The position numbers were made by a program, and so were the translations under genes. This document shows, in pieces, positions 1-12,100 of a DNA stretch of 64,000 nt. Source of the DNA: Amyelois transitella (lineage: Eukaryota; Arthropoda; Insecta; Lepidoptera; Pyralidae); contig NC_083526.1 in the NCBI RefSeq assembly GCF_032362555.1, positions 5,910,001-5,974,000 on the forward strand, read 5' to 3'. Positions within the stretch are counted from its first letter, which is position 1. The number at the start of each line of letters is the position of its first letter. The notes below the pieces were generated by a model. The model did not search any database. It saw only the letters and a program-made list of their open reading frames with translations, and was not told the origin of the DNA.

Positions 1-181
1 AATGAACTAAGGTATTCTCAAGTAATGGATTACCTAAATTACGAGCCGATACTCATCTGAAACAGGTACCCAGGTACCGAAATGAAAAAAACCTACAAAT
101 ACCGGTACAGAACCGGTGTTTTCGGTACCCGTTCCAAGGCAATCTCAAGTCAACAGCTCTAAAACCTAAATGGCTAAATAC

Positions 182-3100
182 CTGGATGACAGCAATGTCG
201 GGTTGTATGATCTTCCTATGGAACAGCTTGGGAATGTCCTGTAGGAAGATGGGGATGGCGTCAGAGCGGCCCTCAGCCACCGCTTTCCGGACGTTGGCCG
301 CCATGAACAGGGAACACGACCTGGAAATGATGAAAATTGATGATCAGTGAAGTATGTACATACATATTAAAAAGTCTCCCTATTATCTCTGCCTATGTAT
401 GCATGCGCTGATCTTGGAAAATTGTGGACGGATTTTGTTACTATTTGTAATGCTTTGTTTTATTCTACCGGTCGCTAGTTTGGGAAAAAGATGAGTAAGT
501 TGTAAGTGCCGTGTGGTTCCCGGCACCAATACAAAAAAGAACAGGACCACTCCATCTCTTTCCCATGGATGTCGTAAAAGGCGACTAAGGGATAGGCTTA
601 AAAACTTGGGTTTCTTCTTTTAGGCGATGGGCTAGCAACCTGTCACTATTTATCTCAATTCTATCATTAAGCCAAATAGCTGAACGTGGCCATTCAGTTT
701 TTTCAAGACTGTTGGCTCTGTCTACCCCGCAAGGGATATAGCGGTGACCATATGTATGTATGTATGTATGTGTAAGTAAAAAGTATACAAATATACTTTT
801 AATCACATCTTCATGCCTTTCGGGGTCAGCGGGAACAGTTCGAAAGAACGAAAAGGCCACGTTCAGTTGTATAGCCTAATGGTAGGATTGAGATTTAAAT
901 AGTGAAGCTGACAAATATATTCATATTATCTTTTTAATTTTAATCACATAAGTAGTGTAAAACTTGCAGTGTGACTGGGAATGTTGGAGTAGGTAGACCT
1001 AGACGAATTATCAAATCGGGGACATTCTAGGAAAAGGTCAGGTCAAGAGTACCCGAAACCAACGAGCTTGCATGAAGAGTATGCAGGGATCGTGGCTAGT
1101 GGAAAGATGTAGTCTCTGCTAACCCCTCTGGAAAAGAGGCGTTATTATATGTATGTATGAATCTCTCCTCTCCCAGTCCTTTGTGGCGAGTTTCGGGCTC
1201 TGGGTCAGCTTTGACCGACTTAAGGCGGGACCTGTTCAAGGCTAGGCCCTCTATTGACTTGGACCGACTTAAGGCGGGACCTGTTCAAGGCTAGGCCCTC
1301 TTATTGACTTGGACCGACTTAAGGCGGGACCTGTTCAAGGCTAGGCCCTCTATTGACTTGGACCGACTTAAGGCGGGACCTGTTCAAGGCTAGGCCCTCT
1401 TATTGACTTGGACCGACTTAAGGCGAGACCTGTGCAAGGCTAGGCCCTCTATTGACTTGGACTGACTTAAGGCGGGACCTGTTCAAGGCTAGGCCCTCTA
1501 TTGACTTGGACCGACTTAAGGCGGGACCTGTTCAAGGCTAGGCCCTCTTATTGACTTGGACCGACTTAAGGCGGGACCTGTTCAAGGCTAGGCCCTCTAT
1601 TGACTTGGACCGACTTAAGGCGGGACCTGTTCAAGGATAGGCCCTCTTATTGACTTGGACCGACTTAAGGCGGGACCTGTTCAAGGCTAGGCCCTCTATT
1701 GACTTGGACCGACTTAAGGCGGGACCTGTTCAAGGCTAGGCCCTCTATTGACTTGGACTGACTTAAGGCGGGACCTGTTCAAGGCTAGGCCCTCTATTGA
1801 CTTGGACTGACTTAAGGCGGGACCTGTTCAAGGCTAGGCCCTCTATTGACTTGGACCGACTTAAGGCGGGACCTGTTCACGGCTAGGCACTCTATTGACT
1901 TGGACCGACTTAAGGCGGGACCTGCTTAAGGTTAGGTCAAGGTTGTTTGGATGGCGTTAAGAGGTTGACGGGCGTGTCTGAATTATTCAGACATCTCTAA
2001 ATAACATAATGTTTATATAATCAAGAGTCTTAGAGCGTTTTCTTATACGATATGCCAGTTATGTGTCAAATGATAAGATTGTATTACTGTGATGATAAGC
2101 TGATTTTGCAACTGTCACTAAACTGATTATGTGTAAAATGTAAAAATTATCTAAAAACGACATAATGTAGACGGACTAAATTCTTTTTTGCAAAGCTCGG
2201 AGAAAAATAGTACGAGTATGAGGGAAATGCCGTACATAATAATGCATCAAAAGTTGGCAACATTTTTAAAAGTTACAGCTTATAAATAAATATGCTAATA
2301 GAAAAGAATAAGTTATTAATAATCAAAGCTAGTTTACTTTGTCAACATATTTTAAACTGATTATTGATACACAATGATTTTGTAAAATATATTTAAAACT
2401 CTCGTTATTTAAGTCTTTTCGAAATGATATTTCAATCAATTCAATTTATTAATATAAACATTATTACATTGCCTTGTAATGCAAGTAATACTAAAATGAC
2501 TATCCCTTAAGTAAAAAAGTCGTGACTTTATGGTTGTAAGTTTGTATTAAAATTAAAACTATAATATAATTAAACCTATATAGATACATCGGCGACTAAA
2601 ACGGTACTAGATGATTATTAAACATGCAAGACTAAGCGTTCACCTTCACAATGAATACAAAATTACGTGTTGTTACCTCTATTGACATAGTTTATTCAGT
2701 TTGCTTTGAAACGTTTAGAATATTGTGAAGGTCCCACATCGTTATCATCCATTAGTAGTTAAACATTCAGCGGTGGAACTAGATACGTTGTATTTAGATC
2801 TTGATCAAGGGCGGGTGTTCCTTTCGGCGCCCCTACTACGCTTTGGCAGATGTTAATTTATTATTTACTTGTTTTTACTGTATGTTTTTCCGCGTAAATG
2901 CTGTGCGGTTACGGGAACTGTAGAATCTAACCACTCCATATCTTTCCCATGGACGTCGCAAGAGGCGACTAAGGGATAGCTTTATAAACTTGGGATTCAT
3001 CTTGTAGGCGATGGGCTAGCAATCTGCCATTATTTGAATCTCAATTCCACCATAAAGCCATACAGCTGACCGTGGCTTTTCTGTCTTTTCAAAACTGGCA

Positions 3101-6100
3101 GAGGATATAGGACACTATATGTATGTATGTAATAAGACCATTCCACATTACTTTACATATCCGAAACCATAATGAATGTGGATGAAGCGACAATGCAGAG
3201 ATCATGGCAAGTGGATATATGTAGTCTTTGTCTACCTCTCTGCCTACCTACCCTATGGGAAAGACGCGTGAATTTATGTTTATTTATTTATTTTTTTAAA
3301 CTTCATTGCACAAGATACAAATGTATAGCACAATTGGCGGACTTAATGCTAGAAGCATTATCTACCAGTCAACGTTTATATGTATGTATTCATTCTATTC
3401 TTTTTCCATATAACTTAAAATATTTTAAGCCTATTTTGCTTAAAAAAACAAACTATGGAAAGATGGCTCTGTTCTGCTCCAGGAAGAGGCATGATTTGTG
3501 TATTAATTATTTTATATTATTGGTTAATAATTAAATTAAAATCCGGTTTAAAAAGTTTAAAAAAAGGTTTTTATTTTAGCGTTCATCTAAGGGGCTTCAA
3601 ATTGATAGTTGCCCAAGATTTTTTTATGGTAGATAGGTATGCCTCATACAACTTGTAAAGTCGTGTGCATACGTTTATCTCATTGCTTTTGCTGGCGGTA
3701 TTTTTCATTTAGAATGGTATTGTGAATTGAGGAAAACGGACTAGAAAGAATCTGTTCTCTAGACTGTTAAAGTGTCCATCCTTCTTTCATAATTTATGTG
3801 ATGTGCATGTATAAGTATGAGTATAGTATGTATGAGTTACGACCATTTCGACTTGCTACAGCACGCCTTTGTTAGTTTTAAGGATTTGTTATTGTTATAT
3901 TTGTTTTGATGCCGTGTGGTTCCCGGCACCAGTACAAAAAAGACTAGGACCACTCCATCTCTTTCCTATGGATGTCGTAAAAAGCGACTAAGGGATAGGC
4001 TTACAAACTTGGGATTCTTTTTTTAGGCGATGGGCTAGAAACCTGTCACTATTTGAATCTCAATTCTATCATTAAGCCAAATAGCTGAGCGTGGCCTATC
4101 AGTCTTTTCAAGGCTGTTGGCTTTGTCTACCCCGCATGGTATATAGACGTGACCATATATATGTATGTATATTTGTTTGTGTTTGTAGCATTGTTGGTTG
4201 CATAATCCGTATGTATTTAAATATGAGCGAACAAATATGAGATGTGACAGTCATATTTGAATACCACTATTGAAATGTCACTATACATACATACATACAT
4301 AAACTCACGCCTCTTTCCCGGAGGGGTAGGCAGAGACTACCTCTTTCCACTTGCCACGATCCCTGCATACTTCCTTTGCTTCATCCACATTCATAACTCT
4401 CTTCATGCAAGCTCGGCGGTTTCGGGCACTTTTGACCTTTTGACTTTTGAAATGTCACTATTTGAATCTCAAATCTATCAATGAGCCAAAGAACGTTGCT
4501 TGTAGTGGGTAATTTATCAAAAATACACAAGAATAAGGCTAAGAAGTTTCACGGGGAATAACATAAAAATAACTTTACATCTTATCAGCATTAAATTATC
4601 ATTACTTAATAAGCTAACTACGGAAAATTATCACAAATCATTGAACTATCATGAATCAATAAAACATTAATTTATAATTAATCATTATAACAAAATTTCA
4701 CACAGTCATTAAACATTATTAATTATGTCTTATTGTTTATTTTTTCATTTTCAAATGAGTAGCGGAGATAAGACGGCAGTCGCTTCACGTAATTATCTGA
4801 CTTTTTCATTATTTTATATAATAATAGTATTATAACCATCATATAATAACCATGATCCAATATGAGTTTAATTCATCAAATTCATCTATTCTCTCACGGG
4901 TCTACTGGAAGAGATTTCAATTGAAATAAGTAGCACCTTTGTACTCGAATTACTGTATAAAATGCTACTGTTATATAATTTTGTGTACCTACATAAATCT
5001 ATACATAAAATAAAACAATAAAAATATTTTGTCTGAACATTTAGTATTTTTGACTGAAATGGATAGAGGGACACTTTGAATGAATAATAGAAAACAAATT
5101 TTTTTTTTGTCTGTCTGTCTGTATGTGTAATCACGCTTATCACCGAAAGTACTGAACCGATTTACTTAAAACTTTCACAAATTGCTTTGTTTTAACTCAG
5201 AACAAAACATTTAAAGTTTGTTTCATCAAAATCGGTTCACTAAAAAAAAGTTATCGTCATTTGAATGAACTCAAGGCATGAGTTTGAAATTGAAAAATTG
5301 AAATTTAAGTTTACACGGAAGAATTTGAAATTTAGAAATTTACGCGGACGAAGTCGCGGGCAACAGCTAGAAAATAAATAAAAGTAAGGATATTATAACC
5401 GGGACTAACGCCAGGAGGAAGAAGAATAATCACAGACCGCATAACGACCGCAGTTTCTATAAAGAGGAAAAATTAAGACAGAAAATGTGTGAGTATGATT
5501 CTTGTTCTCCGTAGCTAGGCTACTCTATGCTCGACGTGGCGCCTGGTCAAGTGTTGGGTCTGATGACCTTTTAGCGGACTTTGCGCTTGAGATAATGCTT
5601 ACATAAATAGAATCATATGGATTTAACTTTATTGGCGACGTAATGGTGAAATCCTTAGAGAAAAAAAGAGATGAAAAAAAAATCGATACTCTTGCGAACT
5701 CGCTGAAATCATAGTTGATTTGGGGGCAGGGGTGTATTTACCCTAGGGCCAGAAGGGTTATAGCCCGGGGCGGCAGGCCGCGAGGGGCGGCCCAGGGCTA
5801 GGGCTTTGGTTTGGAAGTTTGAAAAAATAAAAAAAATATTTTCAGACTTAAGCCTAGAACGCCCCTGAGCCACCTTTCCACATGTTGATTTAATGTCTGA
5901 AGAAATTTGAAATTCAATTAAAGTATGAAAGCCGCCCCTTGTCTTGTGCGTGGATATCATGTCTGGAGAAATTCGAAATTAATTGAAGTATGCAAGCCGC
6001 CCCTTGTTCTTTCCTGAACCGGTTGAACCGTCTATTTTTTTCCGCCTCGGTTTTTTTATTTTATGTCTGAAGCAAGTCTGAAGCAAAAAAAATAATTTTA

Positions 6101-9100
6101 GTATTTAGCCTAAGTCGCCTTGCGCAAGTTAATTTCTAGAAGTTCTAAAAGCAAGTTAATTTCTAGAAGTTCTAAAAAGGGCAGCACCTCTTACTTATCA
6201 TTTGCAACATATGAAAAAATTATTAAAATTATGGCTGACAAAGTTACCGAAACAATAATTGAGCAACTACAAAAAGCCAAATACTTTTCTTTTAGTGTTG
6301 ATTCTACTCCGGACATAACCCATGAAGATCAACTTTCTTTAATTGTGCGATTTGTTCAAGATAATGCAGAACCAGTTGAACGTTTCCTTTGCTTTCTGCC
6401 AAATACTGGTCACAAAGCAGAAGACATGTTGCAAGCAATTTTGAAGACTTTTGACAAACTAAATATCGATATTGCCAATTGTAGAGGTCAGTCTTATGAT
6501 AATGCAAGCAACATGTCGGGGCAGTATAACGGCCTGCAGGCAAAGATTAAAGAAAAATGCCAGTATGCAACATATATACCTTGCGCCGCACATTCCTTAA
6601 ATTTGATCGGATCCTCAGCAGCTGAGTGTTGCCCAGAAGCTACAAAGTTTTTTGGAGTACTGCAAAATCTGTACGTATTTTTTACAGGATCAACGGAACG
6701 TACAAAAATATTGCAAACATTTTTAACGGAACCTGAAAATGCAACCGTTAAAAGTTTGTCACATACGCGGTGGTCGGCAAGAGATGATGCTTGCTCGAGC
6801 CTGAATAAAAATTGGGAACAAATAATAATTAAAGCTCTGGAAACAATAAAAAGTAACTCTTCGCAACAAAAAGCCTTAATCAAAAATGAAGCTACAGGTT
6901 TATTGGCTCAACTGAATTCCTTAGAAACAGCGATATTATCGGAATTCTGGGGATCAGTTCTAAAACAATTTAATACCGTTTCTAAAGTTTTGCAAGGTGT
7001 GGACACAAACGTTGAGGTAGTCTCCAACCTTTACGATTCCCTGATTACTTTTGTGAAAAATCAACGCGAATTATTCGATGCATTTGAAAAAGCTGGAAAA
7101 GAAAAGTGTACTGAAGATTACAAAGATAGCCGGAAAAGGATAACAAAAAGAAAAAAACGAGACGATGAGCAACGCGAAGGAGAAGTAATTTTACAAGGAC
7201 GGGACTATTTCAAAGTGAATACTTTTTTGCCAATATGCGACCAATTGTTGGGCGAGTTAAGGAGGCGTAAAACATCCTATGACGCTGTAACCGCAAAATT
7301 TGCATTTCTATCCAATTTAATTACACTATCTGAGGCGGAAATTAAATTGAACGCATTATCACTCCAAAAGTCTTATCCTACTGATCTTGCGGATGATTTA
7401 AAGGATAAATGCATACTATTAAAGAATTTTTTGCCGTCTCAGGGACAAGAAACTGAAACAAGTTTACGCGAACTAAACTTATTAATTAATAAAAAGGATC
7501 TGAAAGTGGCGTTTCCTTACATTGAAATTGCGTTGCGCATATTTCTTTGTACTGCAGTAACGAATTGTAGTGCAGAACGCTCATTTTCGGTACTCAAACG
7601 GTTAAAAAACTATTTAAGATCGCGTCTTATCGAAGAACGGCTTAATAATTTGGCAATTTTGAACATCGAAGCCGATTTAACAAATAAAATTGATTATGAC
7701 GATGTAATAAACGAATTTGTCAAAAATTTTGTCCACAGAAAAAAAATGTAAAATATCAAATCGATAACTTTTTTTTTGTTTTCTTTCATTCCTTGATGGG
7801 ACGGAAAGCTGCAGGAGCCCGGAGCGCGCAATCTTAAAATACGCCCCTGTTTGGGGGAGTACACATAGCGCTTCAAACTGATAGAGTAACTACCTTGAAA
7901 ACAGATCAGAAACGTTATCAGAAGACCACATGGTTGGTCCTGTTGAAATTCATCCTCTACGTGAGAAAGAACGCACTACTAACTACCGTCTACTATTTGC
8001 GATATTACTTAGTAACCTAACCCAGCACATTTACTTATATTTTATTTTTTCTTCATAATTATTATTACAGTGAAAGGCGACTAAATGACAGGTTATAAAC
8101 TTGGGATTACACTATTTGAATCTCAATTCCATCATGAAGCCATACAGCTTCAGCTTCAGTCTTCGAGACTGTTGGCTCTGTCTACCCCGCATGGGGTATA
8201 GACATAACTAAATATGTATTATTGTACTCTCTACATACTTATCAGGAACACGAATGAAGAATGCAAGACTAGAGGTAAAGCACGGTCTATTCTGTACAAA
8301 GCGAAACCTAACGTCACAGTCCAGTCTCCCTCGTGGCATCTCCCTACTCCAGCTAGTCCATTTAAGGATTTCCTCCCATTTTTTAAAACCAACGGCCTCT
8401 GTGGCGCAGCGGTAGTACGCTTGTCTGTGACACCGGGGGTCCCGGGTTCGAATCCCGGCCGGGGCATGATGAGAAAAGAACTTTTTGTGATTGGCCTGGG
8501 TCTTGGATGTTTATCTATATAAGTATTTATTATAAAATATAGTATCGTTGAGTTAGTATCTCGTAACACAAGTCTCGAACTAACTTCGAGGCTGACTCAA
8601 TCTGTGTAATTTGTCCCGTATATAAAAAAAAACCTGAATATGTCCTTGCACTCTGGAGCGGCATAGGCGGCTTCCTTCTCCGTATGCATGTGGACTACTT
8701 TTATATCCCGGAGAGACTTGGCTTTCCCGACCGCCGTCATGGCGTCCAGGAGCGGCGCTGGTGTCGCCGCGGCGCCCTGGGAGAATACCGTTTGACCTGG
8801 AAAAGAATTGTTAAGTGGCAATGTAATACAAAAAAAACTCTTTAAAATAATGAGGGTAGAATGTGCCTTGTGGTACTGGACACTTCAGAATAGGACTATT
8901 GGCATAGATGTCGTAAAAGGCGAGTGTGTTTTCCGGCACTTAAATATATTAGGAGCACTCCCTCCCATACCCACGGAAGTCGTAAATGGCCACTAAAGGA
9001 ATAGACTTATACATAACCAGCATTTAATATGTTCCAATATGGATTACGTTTCCCAGCAAAAGTAGCGCAGGTCAGACGGGTATCGCTTAGTGTAAATAAA

Positions 9101-12100
9101 CACCTGACGACTCACGTCTCTGAACTGAACATGGAGGAACTGTTAAAAATGTTATTACAACAATTAGTCAAAATTAACATACTACGTAATACATATAAAT
9201 ATTCTAAAGTTGTGATGTGTTCTTGGTAGATGAGATACTCTTTAGTGCAGAATCCACTTAAAATAGATTTTGTAAAAACTTTAACAACTATTTGGAAACT
9301 GTAGAAAATAAATAAAACATTTCGTTTTATCACACAAGAATGGCGTTAACCCAATGTTGAGATAACGTTATCAATATGTTTGTACGACCCTTTACGGAGC
9401 AAAATCATTACATTGGAATGACAAAAAAAAAATAACATGTTTTTTTTTCAGTTCATATAACCATTATCGATACAATTAATGAGTGTTTTTAAGAAAAAAA
9501 AAAAACAAAATAAAGTACAATTGGTGTCAAATGAATCTGATCTCCGTGACTCGATAGTTGCTATTGCTACTGACCTTTGAAGATGATATGATAACTTAGT
9601 TGTTCCGGCAAACGTCGTTTTGCCATATACCTACATAAATAATTTTTAAGTAACTTCTAGTTAAAAAAAAAAATTTAAGGGTGGATAAACCTTATCACTA
9701 TTTGAATCACAATTCTATCTTAAAGCCAAATAGCTGAACGTGCCCTATCAGTCTGACTGTTGGCTCTGTCTATGTAGACGTGATTATTATCTATGTACAT
9801 ATGTATATGTAATTTCTTGTATCTTTGTAACAACATTTTCATGACGTTTGTAGTAGTAGTGGGTACTTACTGTAGATGTATGTACTTTCTATTTAAGTTC
9901 CTAACTAACAAAAAATTTTTCTCTGGCTTAATGATAGAATTGAGATACAAAATAAATAAATAAAGCATCTAACAGCGGTTCCAAAACACGACTTTTGTTT
10001 AGATGATGTTAAGTTAATAAATTTTATTTAATCTAAGCCTAATCTGCAGAAACTTTGATTGCGCGATCTAAATAAATAATCGAGGACAAATATACATACA
10101 GGTCGAACTGAGAACCACTTATTTTGAAGACGTAAAAAAATAACTTGTATGAAATATCGAAGTTGTAAACAGGGTTTGTTCAAACAACAAATTTAATACG
10201 TAATTTACATGTCTGTTTATCTGTGTATTTATAAGACTTCATAAATATTCATAATATGATAAAGTAACCAAAACATATTAAACGTAAATAATAAAATAAA
10301 AAAACCCGGTATAGATAATGTGCTTGTATTTTTTTTGCTTGTTTATGGATGACAGAAATATTACTTAATAGCAAAAAAAATGAACACACCCAACATTTCA
10401 CTATCTTGTTATGCTATTTCATATTATTAGTATACGACATCATATTATTTACGACATCCATGGAAAAGAGAGGAAGTGGACCTATTCTTAAGTGCCGGAA
10501 ACCATAGGCATGGCTTTTTTAATAATTATTAATTTTATTAATAATTATAATTGAGTACAATTCTCCTTTCCTTGATAGCTAGAAATATATTATGTTATAT
10601 ACTTTGTATGTATCAATATTAAACAGGTGCAAGTGTCAATACAATATCATACCAAGGTCAATTGTACATATGTATATACAATTGTACTAATTCCTTAAAA
10701 CACTGCTAGGTATTACAGGATTATCCCATGTAGGTATGTATTAAAACATAAATATTTCAAAACCCCACCCAGTTATAAAAAAAATTAACTCTTAAAATAG
10801 AGTTAGGTCAAGAGTACCTGAAACTGCCGAGCGTGCATGAAGAGAGTTATGAATGTGGATAAAGCGAAAGAAGCAGAGATAGTAACCATAGGAGAGATGA
10901 GACCTCTGCCTACCACTCCAGCAAAACAGTGTGATTTTATGTATGTATGTATTTATAATAATAAAATATTTTAATGGAATCACCCTTGCCTAAATTTTGT
11001 ATGCGTTTAAATAAATTTAAGGTTGATTGGAAGAGTTTCAACTCAGAGATATGCCAGCCATGGCATGTTTTTACATGCTCTATTGAATGAACAATAAAGA
11101 ATTTACTTACTATTTTAATTCATAAAACCTAATTTTCTTGTTACTATGGTATATGAGGGATTATACTATAGAGACATATTTTTACAAACAAGTTTATATC
11201 AAGAGAAGTAGTTGGGCAACTTGCCAATTGCCAATGACTCAATGTTATCTTATAGGTATATGTATGTCCAAAAATACTTGGGCGAAACATATTGTGTTCT
11301 TTTTTTTATTGACCATGTAATAATTTTTGTTTTTACTCAACTAGTGACCTGTACCAGGTTCTCATGGTGAATATTTTGTGCGTATAAAACTCAGGGAATA
11401 AATTGTAAACATGTTGTGTGGTTTGAAAGAACATTCAAATAAAAAAGTGGTTGTAAGAAACAAACCACTGTGTACAGATATCTTATGGATATTAACAAAC
11501 TGATTTATGGCTAAAATTAGTATACTTAATGTGAGTAGTTTACTTATTTTTTTTATTAAATCTGTGAACATAAAAAAGCAAAAGTCAAAGTCTGTACTGT
11601 TTCTGTAATAATTTTTTTTTTTTAATTTGGTACCGGTGATGTTTAAATGATCATAAACTAAATGGTTTTAGAAGTGTTCAGTGCCACCATGTTTCAACTG
11701 AACAAAGTGAAAAGTCCAAAAGTGAAGGCGAAACTTTTGATAATGTCTTCAGATTTTGTCTTTTTGACAGTAATAAATATCCATTTGGTGATAAAGATAT
11801 TATCACCAAATGGATATTTATTTTGTGTTCATCAACTGTGAGCAAATGTATATATAAGTATGAAAAGAGTAATTTGGAGTAAGCAGGACTGAAGGGCTTG
11901 TTGCAAGTGGAAATCCAGTCTCTGCCTGCTGCCTACCTGAATGGGAAACCAGGGTGATGGATGGTATGTATGTAATTATTGATGTACCTATGTGAGGTAA
12001 TGGGGAAGGTAAAGGTGTTAAAAATTTACAGAAGATGGCACAGGCAACACTAATAAAACATAAAATACCATTACATATTCAACATACAAAGGAATGCAGG

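Noticed and set aside
585..860. Reading frame of 91 codons on the minus strand
   Set aside because: It lies inside an S1 copy. The same spurious frames recur at other S1 copies (for example 50550-50765).
1211..1935. CRISPR array
   Set aside because: Units are contiguous 49/50-bp repeats without unique spacers, in a eukaryotic intron.
8393..8466. tRNA gene call for the S2 head
   Set aside because: The head has A and B boxes but continues into a repeated SINE body shared with other copies, so it is not a stand-alone tRNA. The same applies to 23842, 57144(-) and 58269.
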